64,000 nucleotides of DNA. Source: Paenibacillus lycopersici. Its GTDB lineage: Bacteria; Bacillota; Bacilli; Paenibacillales; Paenibacillaceae. The notes beneath the pieces were generated by a model that worked only from the letters and a program-made list of their open reading frames with translations, ran no database searches and was not told the origin of the DNA. The DNA lies in contig NZ_CP048209.1 in NCBI RefSeq assembly GCF_010119935.1, positions 4,033,001-4,097,000 of the forward strand, given 5' to 3'. A program made the translations under genes and the position numbers. This document shows, one piece after another, positions 1-8,098 of this stretch. Each line of letters begins with the position of its first letter. Positions within the stretch are counted from its first letter, which is position 1.

Positions 1-17
1 GGTCGGACCTATCGCAA

Positions 18-62
18 CAAAGCCGCAGACGGCAGGCTCGCGCCCGCAATCTGCGGCTTTGT
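18..62 (-). terminator. Intrinsic terminator of the YVTN gene
   Basis: An inverted repeat (AAAGCCGCAGA paired with TCTGCGGCTTT) lies just past the stop codon of the minus-strand gene that ends at 74. It is followed on that strand by a short, interrupted T-run. The spacing and orientation fit a terminator for that gene. Confidence 0.6.
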
Positions 63-73
63 GCTGTCCGGCG

Positions 74-1408
74 CTAGCCTTGCAGCAGGATCGGCGATAT
101 CGCGACGCCGGAAGGGAAGCTCCCCGTCGGCAGGATCGCGATCGGCAGCTGGCTGGCCACCTCGATGACGGCAACGTATCCGAAAGTAAGAATCGTGACG
201 TAAATCTTGAGTCCGTCGGAGGTAATGGCGATGCTGCTGGCATTGCTCCCTTTCGGCAGCTCGATCTTCGTCAGAATTTCGTTGCGGGCGACGTTGACCG
301 CTACGATCTCGTCGGATCCTCGGCATACCAAGTACGCGAGCGCGCCGTCCGGCGTCACGATCAGCTGCTGCGGCTCGCTGCCGGCATCCAGCTGCACTAC
401 TGCGACGATGGCATGGTTCGAGGTTTGCAGGCAATAGACGCGGTCGTGATGAATATCGGTAATGTACGCGTACATGCCGTCCGGCGTAAGCGCGACCGCC
501 GACGGCTGCGCGCCGAGCGGCAGCTTGACGGTTACCGTGACGGCAAGCTTCTCCGTGTCGATGACGGCGATCGTGCCGCGGTTGATCAGGCAGCAGTACG
601 CCTTCTTGCCGTCCGGCGAGACGGCGATCGCCGCCGGATCGCTCCCGCGCGGCAGCGGAACGAGCTTGATCAGCGAACGGGCGTCCATGTCGAATACGGC
701 GACGTAGTCCTGAATGACGGTCGTCACGTACGCCCTCGCCCCGATGGGAGCAGCCGCTAGCGCGAGCGGTACGGCATCCTGCGGGAACGACAATTCGCCG
801 CTCGTTTCGTGCGTGAGCGTATCGATGATTCGGACGGTTTTATCCCCTTGACAGACGACGTAGACTTCCCTGCCGTCCGGCGAGAACTCCAGCATGCGCG
901 GGCTGCTCCCGGCCGGAAGCTTGATCGTCGCCACCCTGGCGCTCGTATCGGTCTGTATGACCGTCAGCGTATGCTGCGTATGATTGGCCACGTAGGCGTG
1001 CAGCAGATCGTCGGCGTTCGCCGCCTGCGGCTCCAGCACATGCTGCGCGATTACGCCTCCCGCTTCGTCCAGCTCCGCGAACGAAGCGGTAATCTCGCCC
1101 GCGGCCAAGCCGCCGACCGTTACGCGAATGCCGTACACGGACAGCAGCAGCACGTCGCGCGTGACGGAGAACAAGCTTCTAGGGCGTCCGGCAGGGCTGA
1201 GCGCTACGTTCGCGAGCGTTTCCGTCTGAAGCGTGCCGAACCCTTTGTCCAGCGCCGCCTCCCCTTCTCCGTTAGCGCCTTCCGATACGGAGTACAGCTG
1301 GACGACCACCCTTGCCCGCTGCCTGCCCCGATTCACGATGCTGATGTTCAAACTCGCCGTACGCCGCTTCTCCAGATTATACAGAAGTCCTGTGTCCAAT
1401 ATTGGCAA
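74..1408 (-). CDS. YVTN-type beta-propeller repeat protein
   Basis: 444 residues. From about residue 135 to the end there are roughly seven blades of about 43 residues with the recurrent pattern SPDG..AYV / VAVID, as in YVTN (YncE-like) beta-propellers. Residues 1-130 form a separate all-beta-looking domain that I do not recognise. No signal peptide or membrane segment is visible, so export is uncertain. The start is a TTG at 1408, eight bases after AGGAGG. Such propellers usually act as protein-interaction or surface-attachment scaffolds; no catalytic residues can be assigned. The specific role is unknown. Confidence 0.8.
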   Translation of the reverse strand: MPILDTGLLYNLEKRRTASLNISIVNRGRQRARVVVQLYSVSEGANGEGEAALDKGFGTLQTETLANVALSPAGRPRSLFSVTRDVLLLSVYGIRVTVGGLAAGEITASFAELDEAGGVIAQHVLEPQAANADDLLHAYVANHTQHTLTVIQTDTSARVATIKLPAGSSPRMLEFSPDGREVYVVCQGDKTVRIIDTLTHETSGELSFPQDAVPLALAAAPIGARAYVTTVIQDYVAVFDMDARSLIKLVPLPRGSDPAAIAVSPDGKKAYCCLINRGTIAVIDTEKLAVTVTVKLPLGAQPSAVALTPDGMYAYITDIHHDRVYCLQTSNHAIVAVVQLDAGSEPQQLIVTPDGALAYLVCRGSDEIVAVNVARNEILTKIELPKGSNASSIAITSDGLKIYVTILTFGYVAVIEVASQLPIAILPTGSFPSGVAISPILLQG

Positions 1409-1555
1409 AGGGCAGACCTCCTCGACTCTTCCATTCCTCTATTCTATGTGCCGAAGAAACGAATGGAGAGGGGCATCCTCCCAAAGCCGTTTGGTAGATT
1501 GCAAACGCCTGCGGCGCGAAATCGAAGTGTCTGTGCGGTCAGACACGGCTTCGCT

Positions 1556-1765
1556 TCAGCCTTGCGGCCCTTCCGCCAGCAGCGACCGGATTTCATCCAG
1601 CCGGGCGATCATCGTCTTCAGCTCGATGGCGAGGAAATCCTCGTCGGCTTGGCGGAACGCGTCGCGCAGCCGTTCCAATTGCCCGATCGCGGCAGGCAGC
1701 TCGCGGAACGCTTCTTCCGCATGCGCATAATAGGGATGTATGTTCGTCGAACTCGGATTGCTCAC
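1556..1765 (-). CDS. Small helical protein of unknown function
   Basis: 69 residues, acidic and helix-rich (repeated E, L and R heptad-like spacing between residues 15 and 62). There is no signal peptide or Cys motif. A GTG start at 1765 follows a good ribosome binding site (GAGGAGAGG) by nine bases, which supports a real gene. I do not recognise the family. It is transcribed toward the propeller gene, with about 150 bases between them. Confidence 0.55.
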   Translation of the reverse strand: MSNPSSTNIHPYYAHAEEAFRELPAAIGQLERLRDAFRQADEDFLAIELKTMIARLDEIRSLLAEGPQG

Positions 1766-1901
1766 AGGTCCATTCCTCTCCTCGGGGCATCGTTGCGATG
1801 CAAATTAGCTCTACTCTAGCATTCCGGAGCGAAGTCTGTAAAGCGGACGCGCGGCCGGAAGCGGCGCAGCCCCGAAGGACAGCCAAGCTGCGGGCATGAT
1901 G

Positions 1902-1945
1902 AAAAATCCCTCCTGCTCGTCCCGATCGGGATGCAGGAGGGATTT
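1902..1945 (-). terminator. Intrinsic terminator
   Basis: Strong hairpin with AAATCCCTCCTGC paired to GCAGGAGGGATTT, followed on the minus strand by five T residues. It terminates the small coiled-coil gene that ends at 2028. Confidence 0.8.
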
Positions 1946-2027
1946 CGTTCGCGCGGCGAATAACCGTACACGGTGCGCAGCACCGTTATAAGTAACATCG
2001 ATGCATGCGCGCCGCTGCCTATTGCGA

Positions 2028-2378
2028 TTACTGCGTGTAGTTCTGTCCCATGTACTGCTGGGTGCCGCCGTTAGGCGCAGAGCCTTGAATTTGAGCCATG
2101 GCCTGCGTGATCTTCTGTTGGATCAGCTGGATTTGGCGCTTCTGCGCGTCCATCTGCATTTGGATTTGGTTCTCCGCGTGCTTCAGCTCGTTCTCAACGC
2201 TGTACAGCGCTTGAACGACCGCTTGCACCTGCTGCGATTGCTGGTCCAGGCCGGCGCTCTTGAGCGCTTCTTTGGCGCGCTGGGCTTCTTGCTCCTGCTT
2301 CAGCTTCACCTGCTCTTGAAACTGTTCGTACGTCAGCTGCTGGCTGTTGATCGTCTGGCCTGACATCTCATTATTCAT
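2028..2378 (-). CDS. Small Gln-rich coiled-coil protein
   Basis: 116 residues from the ATG at 2378, which sits eight bases after AGGAG; a nearer ATG two codons upstream is too close to the site. The protein is rich in Gln, Glu, Lys and Ala, with long stretches likely to form a coiled coil (about residues 10-85) and a Gly/Gln/Asn-rich tail. There is no signal peptide or membrane segment. No known family is recognised. It is a single gene with its own terminator. Confidence 0.65.
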   Translation of the reverse strand: MNNEMSGQTINSQQLTYEQFQEQVKLKQEQEAQRAKEALKSAGLDQQSQQVQAVVQALYSVENELKHAENQIQMQMDAQKRQIQLIQQKITQAMAQIQGSAPNGGTQQYMGQNYTQ

Positions 2379-2495
2379 GAACATCGCTCCTTGTCTTGCA
2401 ACGAATTCAATTCCGTTACAGGTTGCCCCGTCCATGGATAAATATGTATGGCCCATTCGTTCGGACCGCCCTGCTATAGAGACGACAGGCGAAGC

Positions 2496-3791
2496 TTACG
2501 GCTTCGCCTGTCCCAGTTTGGCCGCCAGCGCCTGCAGCTGCTCGTCGCTCAGCGTCCCGCCGCCGTAGCGCACCTGCTGATAATGCTCGATCAGCGCTTC
2601 CGACACGTCAAGCGGCACTTGTCCGACGCGTTCGTCATCCAGCTTGCGCCGAATTTCCCGAGGCGTCAAATGCGGCTGATGCGCGAACCCTTTCTTGACG
2701 GCATTCCCGATCCAGCGGCGATACAGATAGCGGAGCCGGGATTCGTTGTCGTTCAGATCCTTCCACTTCAGCCGCTCTTCCTTCGATCTGGAGAACAGCC
2801 TGCGGAACGGGTTCTCGCTCTTCTTGATCCGCTCGATTTCATCGACATAGCCGCGCGCCGCCTGGCTTCTGTCCCGCTGAAACAGCTGGAGGAACCGTTT
2901 CGGCAGCCCCTTCAGCCAACCGGGCAGCAGAAGCAGCCTGCGGGCGATGAAGTACAGGAGGACCAGCACGATGATGGCGGCCAGGACGTACATGATGTAA
3001 TCCAACCAAGCCGGATGCGATCCCGACTTATCGAACTGCGGCGTGAATGGCTGCTGCTGGGCGGTTTGGTCCGGTATGTCCCTGTGCTTGCCGTGATACT
3101 TGAACAAGCCCATCAGCCAGCTGCCGATCGCATGCCATGCTTCGCTTAACAGCTTCTGCAGCTGGAAAGCCAAGGCGATGAGCACGGTAATCCCCATCGC
3201 GACGCCGACGAATATCCGGTTATTGCGTCTGACGGAAGGCTCGACCGCCGGCCGCTCCGCGCCGGACAGCGTCTCGCGGCCGACCATGTTGCGATTGGTC
3301 AGGAAGAGCGCCGCGAACAGCGTCACGATGCCGGCCGCCAGGTACAACGGCTTGTAACCGTCATACGCATGATTAAAGCTGTCCATGATCGCACCGGCGA
3401 AATAGAAGACCACCCCGACGATATAATCCTGCGGCAGCAGCCGCACCGATAACGGCATACCCGTTAATCGCCCTCCGCGGTATACGGCCGTCGTGCCAAG
3501 CAGGATCATCGCGACGCTCCCGCCCGAGATGCCGAACAGCAGAAATCCGCCGACGCCGGCGATCAGCAGGCTGATGATCACTTTCGGAAACGGATGCTTG
3601 AACTTCAGGCGTACATTGATGCCGTACCCTATCCAATAGAACGCCAGCAGGAGCAGCTGGTCGACGGCCAGCGATATCGGACCCGGAGGCGCGATCGCAT
3701 AGCATGCAAGCGTGACCGGGAAGTAGAGCAGGAGCTCCAACACGCTCGCCAATAACAGGCTGCCGCCCAGACGGCGAAGACCGATGCTCAT
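2496..3791 (-). CDS. DUF4129 multi-pass membrane protein
   Basis: 431 residues. About eight hydrophobic segments occupy residues 5-280, including YIMYVLAAIIVLVLLYFIAR. A basic cytosolic C-terminus follows, carrying a DUF4129-like helical region (LRYLYRRWIGNAV...TPREIRRKL) near residues 350-410. The start is the ATG at 3791 that overlaps the previous gene's stop as ATGA, showing translational coupling. It is the third gene of a MoxR-DUF58-DUF4129 operon. In related operons a transglutaminase domain often sits at this position; none is present here. The likely role is in envelope homeostasis or sporulation-linked assembly, but the substrate is unknown. Confidence 0.8.
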   Translation of the reverse strand: MSIGLRRLGGSLLLASVLELLLYFPVTLACYAIAPPGPISLAVDQLLLLAFYWIGYGINVRLKFKHPFPKVIISLLIAGVGGFLLFGISGGSVAMILLGTTAVYRGGRLTGMPLSVRLLPQDYIVGVVFYFAGAIMDSFNHAYDGYKPLYLAAGIVTLFAALFLTNRNMVGRETLSGAERPAVEPSVRRNNRIFVGVAMGITVLIALAFQLQKLLSEAWHAIGSWLMGLFKYHGKHRDIPDQTAQQQPFTPQFDKSGSHPAWLDYIMYVLAAIIVLVLLYFIARRLLLLPGWLKGLPKRFLQLFQRDRSQAARGYVDEIERIKKSENPFRRLFSRSKEERLKWKDLNDNESRLRYLYRRWIGNAVKKGFAHQPHLTPREIRRKLDDERVGQVPLDVSEALIEHYQQVRYGGGTLSDEQLQALAAKLGQAKP

Positions 3792-4882
3792 ACCGCTTCC
3801 GCCTCCTTCTCCGCGATCGGCAGCCAATCGACGGCGTGGCCATCCAGGCGCAGCTGCGCCATGGCCTCGCTAATGTCTTCGCTCATGAACGCGGAAATAA
3901 TCACGATGTCGCTGCGCTCGCTCCACTCCGGCGCAAGCTGTTCGATCATGGTATGGAACGGCAGCGTGCGCGCGATGACCAGCTTGGACATCTGCCCGAA
4001 CACGTAATTCAAATGCTCGCCGCCTCCGCCCCGCTCGGTGACCATGCAGGTTCCCGGAACGTCCATGTCGTGCCCGTTGCAGGCGAAAGCCGTTTCAAGC
4101 CCTTGCTCCGTCGCCATCTGCAGGATGCCCGCGGCAAGCCGGATGCCGTACTCGATGACGGACGTATCGTTGACGGCATGCCACATGCCGGCATGATCCT
4201 CGACGTTCAGCAGCACGATCAGCCGAAAGTCCGCGGTGTAGTCGCGGCGGTGAACTTGCAGATTGCCCGCCCGCGCCGTCGCGTTCCAGTTGATCATCTT
4301 GAGCGGATCTCCCGGACGGTATTCCCGCACGCCGCTGATGGCGAACGGATCCTCCACGATCCATCGCCGCACGGCGATATCCCCTTGCCAGCTCCGGGAC
4401 GGCAGCTGAATAAGGCTGCGATCGACCGGCAGCGGATAGACGAGCAACTCCACCTCGAGCGGAACGGACTGCCATGTGCTGAACAACCCGAACAGATCGC
4501 CGAACGTAAGCGAGGCGCCCGTAATCCGGTAGCAGCCCCGCTGGGCCGCATGCACGGTATGCCGCCTTGTCAGCTGCTTGTTCCCCATCAAGCTGAACAA
4601 GCTCCGGTGATTCTGAAACAGCTCCCCGTTGCTGACTGCGAAATTGGCGTCGCTCTCGAACTTCAGTCCCGCATTAAGCAGCGATTCCACGCGCAGCCAA
4701 GGAACCGGCAGCATTTTGCCGTTCGCGACCTTCTCCACCATCTCGATCGCATCGCCTTCGAAACAGGTCTTCACATTGAACGTACGCGAGTAGCTGACCT
4801 TGCGCATGCCGAAATAACGAAACAAGTAACGCTGCAGCACGATGACGATAACGGCGCTTATAATATACCATTGTATGCCCAT
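3788..4882 (-). CDS. DUF58 domain protein
   Basis: 364 residues. An N-terminal hydrophobic helix (residues 3-18) anchors it to the membrane. The DUF58 signature (RPGDPLKMINWNATAR, about residue 190) is followed by a von Willebrand A-like region (FRLIVLLNVED), as is typical of this family. The start at 4882 has GAGGGA upstream. It overlaps the following gene by four bases and lies 24 bases after the MoxR ATPase. By family association, MoxR ATPases act as chaperones on VWA-like partners, so these two proteins probably work together. Confidence 0.85.
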   Translation of the reverse strand: MGIQWYIISAVIVIVLQRYLFRYFGMRKVSYSRTFNVKTCFEGDAIEMVEKVANGKMLPVPWLRVESLLNAGLKFESDANFAVSNGELFQNHRSLFSLMGNKQLTRRHTVHAAQRGCYRITGASLTFGDLFGLFSTWQSVPLEVELLVYPLPVDRSLIQLPSRSWQGDIAVRRWIVEDPFAISGVREYRPGDPLKMINWNATARAGNLQVHRRDYTADFRLIVLLNVEDHAGMWHAVNDTSVIEYGIRLAAGILQMATEQGLETAFACNGHDMDVPGTCMVTERGGGGEHLNYVFGQMSKLVIARTLPFHTMIEQLAPEWSERSDIVIISAFMSEDISEAMAQLRLDGHAVDWLPIAEKEAEAV

Positions 4883-4906
4883 GGCTTCCCTCCCTCTGCA
4901 GGCCGC

Positions 4907-5872
4907 TTACGCCCGGCTGATCAGCGGCTCGTCTGCAGGAACGGGAATGGTGGACAAAATGCTTTGAATGACGTTCTCCGCCGCTTCGGGACGCAGACGC
5001 TGCAAGCTGCGCAGCGCGACCCGGTGAGCGAGCACCGGCACCGCCATCGCTTTGATATCGTCCGGCAGCACATGGTCGCGTCCCTGGATCGCCGCTTTCG
5101 CCTGGCAGGCGCGCAGCAGCGCCTGGCTGCTCCGCGGGCTCGCGCCGAGCGCCGCGTCGGGATGTTTCCTCGTCGCTTCCACGATCGCGAGCATGTATCC
5201 GAGCAGATCGTCGGACACCTGCACGCTCGTGTATTGCTGCTTCGCTTCCTCGATTTGGGCCGTTGTCACGACCGGAACAAGCTGCTCCAGCGGGCTGTCC
5301 GCCATGAACCGCTTCATGATCGCGATGCCTTCATCGGTCGTCGGATAGCCCATCTTCAGCTTGAACAAGAACCGGTCAAGCTGCGCTTCGGGCAGCGGGA
5401 ACGTGCCCTGCTGCTCGACCGGGTTCTGCGTCGCGATGACGAGAAACGGCCGGCCCAGCTCGTGCGTCGTGCCGTCGATGCTCACCTGGCGCTCTTCCAT
5501 GCATTCCAGCAAGCTGGACTGGGTACGCGGCGTGGCGCGGTTGATTTCGTCGGCCAGCACGATGTTGGCGAACAGCGGGCCCGGGCGGAACTCGAATTCG
5601 CCCAGCTTCTGATTATAGAAATGGATGCCCGTCAAGTCCGACGGCAGCAAGTCCGGCGTGAACTGGATCCGCTTGAACTCGCCGCTGATCGATTTCGCGA
5701 CCGCTTTGGCGAGCAGCGTCTTCCCCGTGCCGGGCACGTCTTCGAGCAGCACATGGCCGGAAGCCAATATCGCTATGATCAATTGATCCACGATTTCTTC
5801 TTTACCGACGATAACTTTACTTACGTTCGAGCGTATAGCGTTTGCCGTCTGTGCGATGTTCCCCACGTTCAT
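4907..5872 (-). CDS. MoxR-family AAA+ ATPase
   Basis: 321 residues. Walker A (PGTGKTLLAK, about residue 45), Walker B (LADEINRA, about 110), sensor 1 (VIATQNP) and the C-terminal lid region (DDIKAMAVPVLAHR) match the MoxR subgroup of AAA+ ATPases. The ATG at 5872 follows GGAG. It is the first gene of the operon with DUF58 and DUF4129 partners. A possible -10 (TATACT) and a palindrome GTAAG-TG-CTTAC lie just upstream; the latter might bind a regulator. Confidence 0.9.
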   Translation of the reverse strand: MNVGNIAQTANAIRSNVSKVIVGKEEIVDQLIIAILASGHVLLEDVPGTGKTLLAKAVAKSISGEFKRIQFTPDLLPSDLTGIHFYNQKLGEFEFRPGPLFANIVLADEINRATPRTQSSLLECMEERQVSIDGTTHELGRPFLVIATQNPVEQQGTFPLPEAQLDRFLFKLKMGYPTTDEGIAIMKRFMADSPLEQLVPVVTTAQIEEAKQQYTSVQVSDDLLGYMLAIVEATRKHPDAALGASPRSSQALLRACQAKAAIQGRDHVLPDDIKAMAVPVLAHRVALRSLQRLRPEAAENVIQSILSTIPVPADEPLISRA

Positions 5873-5966
5873 CTTACCTTGCTCCTCTCGTTCCCAGCGA
5901 ATGTAAGTGCTTACTTTAGTAGTATACCTGCATTCGAAGCGGAGAGCTATCCATTTTTTGCGCCGC

Positions 5967-7250
5967 TCATGCGAGCGGCTGCAGGGCGTCCATCCCCCGC
6001 AAGTACGGCCGGAGCGCCGGCGGAACGCAGACCGAGCCGTCTTCGCGCTGATGGTTCTCGAGCAGCGGAATGAGGATGCGCGGGGTCGCGACCATCGTGT
6101 TGTTCAGCGTATAGGCGTACCGTAACCGTCCATCCGCGTCCCGGTACCGGATATTCGAGCGTCTCGCCTGAAAATCGAGCAGCAGCGAAGCCGAATGCGT
6201 CTCGCCGTAGCCGTCCCTGCTCGGCATCCACGTCTCGATGTCGTACTGCTTGTAGTTCTTCTGCGACAGATCGCCGCTGCACACGGCTACGACGCGGTAA
6301 GGCAATTCGAGCAGCCGGAGCAGCTCCTCGCCGCAGGCCGTCATCCGCTCGAGATGCTCCAGCGCTTCCGCCGGGTCGGCCCTGCAGATGACGACCTGCT
6401 CCACCTTGGCGAATTGATGGACGCGGTACAGGCCGTGAACGTCCCTGCCGGCCGATCCGACCTCGCTGCGGTAACAGGCGCTGACCGCGCCAAGCAGCTT
6501 CGGCGCGGCCAGATCGACGATTTCGCCGCCGTAATACGAGACGAGCGGCACTTCCGACGTGCCGGCGAGCCATTTGTCCTCGCCTGCGATCGCGTAGCTC
6601 TGATCGCGGTTCCCGGGGAAATACCCGGTCGCCACCATCGTTTCCTCCTTGACCATGACCGGTACGTCCAGCAGGTCGTAGCCTTTGCTCAGCAGCAGAT
6701 CGAGCGCCAGCTGCTGCACGGCGCGGTGCAGCAGCAAGCCGCCGTTCTTAAGCACGTACTGCCGCGTGCCGCCGATTTTGACCCCGCGCGGGATATCGAC
6801 GATGCCGAGCGACTCGCCCAGCTCCACATGGCTGCGCGGCTCGAACGCGAACGCCGGAGGCAAGCCGACGTGCCGCAGCGCCACGTTATCGCGGTCGCTC
6901 GCGCCGTGCGGCGTGTCGGGCGAGATCAGGTTCGGCACGAGCAGCATGAATGCATGGAACTCCCGCTCCGCCTCCCTGTACTGCTCCTCCAGCCCTTTCA
7001 GCTTCCCGAGATACGCCGCCGCCCGCCGTTTCTCTTCCTCCGCTTCATTCCGCTTGCCTTCCCGCATCAGCCCTTCGACCGCCTTCGAGCTGCGGTTGCG
7101 GGCTGCGCGCAGCTCCTCCGTCTCGCGCTGCAGCGCGCGCCTCCGGTCGTCGACCGCCAGCAGCTCCCCGATCGCGACCGCGATCCCTTTCCGGTCCGCC
7201 GCCTCCTGGAAGTCCGCCGCCCGTTCCCGGATCATACCGATGTCCAACAT
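5967..7250 (-). CDS. serS: Seryl-tRNA synthetase, divergent type
   Basis: 427 residues from the ATG at 7250 (GAGGAG upstream). It charges tRNA-Ser with serine in the cytosol. The N-terminal coiled-coil arm spans residues 1-105. The class II motif 2 region reads CYRSEVGSAG and motif 3 ends in DFQARRSNIRYR. Two normally strongly conserved stretches differ from the usual bacterial enzyme: AGTSEVPL where PTAEVPL is typical, and GETHSAS where REISSCS is typical. This suggests a second, specialised SerRS paralogue rather than the housekeeping copy, though I cannot see the rest of the genome. A T-box leader controls it. Confidence 0.85.
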   Translation of the reverse strand: MLDIGMIRERAADFQEAADRKGIAVAIGELLAVDDRRRALQRETEELRAARNRSSKAVEGLMREGKRNEAEEEKRRAAAYLGKLKGLEEQYREAEREFHAFMLLVPNLISPDTPHGASDRDNVALRHVGLPPAFAFEPRSHVELGESLGIVDIPRGVKIGGTRQYVLKNGGLLLHRAVQQLALDLLLSKGYDLLDVPVMVKEETMVATGYFPGNRDQSYAIAGEDKWLAGTSEVPLVSYYGGEIVDLAAPKLLGAVSACYRSEVGSAGRDVHGLYRVHQFAKVEQVVICRADPAEALEHLERMTACGEELLRLLELPYRVVAVCSGDLSQKNYKQYDIETWMPSRDGYGETHSASLLLDFQARRSNIRYRDADGRLRYAYTLNNTMVATPRILIPLLENHQREDGSVCVPPALRPYLRGMDALQPLA

Positions 7251-7286
7251 GTCCAACACTCCTCGATTGTCATTATTTGGGAAACC

Positions 7287-7489
7287 AAAAAACGCGTTCC
7301 TATCCCATCGTAATGGGACGAAGAACGCGTTCGCGGTGCCACCCAAATTAGCCAATCGCCGGATTGACTCTCTCGGTTCCGCGGATAACGGCACGGTGCC
7401 GGACTGCTTGGAGAGCGCGGCATTCGTCATGCCGGGTCTGTACGCAGCGCCTCCGAGTTGGATACTCATCATCGGCCTGTTTGCTTATT
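7287..7489 (-). promoter_or_regulatory. T-box leader (serine-responsive) with terminator
   Basis: The T-box core GGGTGGCACCGCG lies at about 7332-7345 on the minus strand. A strong terminator follows, with AACGCGTTC pairing to GAACGCGTT and then a T-run at 7287-7290. The bulge reads UGGC, which can pair with the GCCA end expected for tRNA-Ser (discriminator G). In a plausible stem I (GGAGGCGC paired with GCGC-U-CUCC, closed below by GCCG/CGGC), the 5' side carries AGUA and the 3' side carries AGC followed by A. AGC at 7406-7408 is therefore the likely serine specifier. Uncharged tRNA-Ser would allow serS transcription. Confidence 0.9.
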
Positions 7490-7495
7490 CTTGTG

Positions 7496-7524
7496 AGTAT
7501 AACAGAGCTTCCGCCGCCGCGCAA
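7496..7524 (-). promoter_or_regulatory. Promoter of the serS T-box transcript
   Basis: On the minus strand, -35 TTGCGC (7519-7524) and -10 TATACT (7496-7501) are separated by 17 bases, placing the start of transcription at about 7489, just ahead of T-box stem I. Confidence 0.65.
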
Positions 7525-7553
7525 GCGGCATCGCCCCGGTCGGGTATCATCAT

Positions 7554-7826
7554 TTAAAGAACGGACGAAATCAGTTCGTTGTCCAATACTTCACGCTCGA
7601 ACGCTTCCGTGTATTTCGTCATGCAGTTGCAGTAGTAATCTCTGCGGCAGATCGGGCAAGGCACCGTCAGAAGACGGTTGACGCCGATCAGCTTCCAATC
7701 CGGATTCTTCGTGAAGATCAGGCGGATTTGGGTGTTATCGGACATCGTTACGACGAAATGATATAGACCTGCTGCCGGATTAATATCAGCCGCTGCAAAA
7801 TCTTTAAATTTGATGTTGAATTTCAT
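7554..7826 (-). CDS. Small protein with a Cys4 zinc-ribbon-like motif
   Basis: 90 residues. The first 45 residues look like a compact beta domain (MKFNIKFKDFAAADINPAAG). Residues 56-67 carry CPICRRDYYCNC, a probable metal-binding knuckle. No signal peptide. The ATG at 7826 follows CAGGAG. A promoter TTGACA (7890-7895) with a TATAAG/TAAGCT -10 lies upstream, so it is a single-gene unit. I do not recognise the family. The cysteine knuckle suggests nucleic-acid or protein binding, but this is inference only. Confidence 0.7.
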   Translation of the reverse strand: MKFNIKFKDFAAADINPAAGLYHFVVTMSDNTQIRLIFTKNPDWKLIGVNRLLTVPCPICRRDYYCNCMTKYTEAFEREVLDNELISSVL

Positions 7827-8052
7827 AAATCAATCTCCTGTTTTGTAGATTTGAAAATTCTTTGTAAGCTTATAAAATTTGCGACTGAATGTCAATTCAT
7901 TTATACAGTTTACCCCGATCGGCAGCCGCTCAACCCCCTGAAGGAAAAGGACGTTCCCCGCTCTTGCCGCAGCGCTGCTACTTGCAATCCGCTCTAGCAT
8001 AACGAATCGCCGCGCGCTTGCTTGCAACAGCCGGAAACTGTCTAATCACGCA

Positions 8053-8095
8053 GAAAAGCAGCCCCCTTCCTATCAAGGAAGAGAACTGCCCTCAT
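8053..8095 (-). terminator. Probable terminator of the ABC exporter operon
   Basis: An imperfect inverted repeat (CAGTTCTCTTCC with GGAAGGGGGCTG) around a TTGATA loop is followed on the minus strand by TTTTC, immediately after the second exporter gene. Confidence 0.55.
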
Positions 8096-8098
8096 ACC

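Noticed and set aside
5895..5925. Palindrome GTAAG-TG-CTTAC upstream of the MoxR gene as a defined operator
   Set aside because: It is a single short inverted repeat with no second copy or known regulator match; noted only with the MoxR entry.
3836..6073. Plus-strand open frame of 745 codons across the MoxR operon
   Set aside because: Antisense shadow of the DUF58 and MoxR genes; no ribosome site and no recognisable domain.
7251..7472. N-terminal extension of the serS frame
   Set aside because: These codons lie in the T-box leader and terminator, so the real start is the ATG at 7250.
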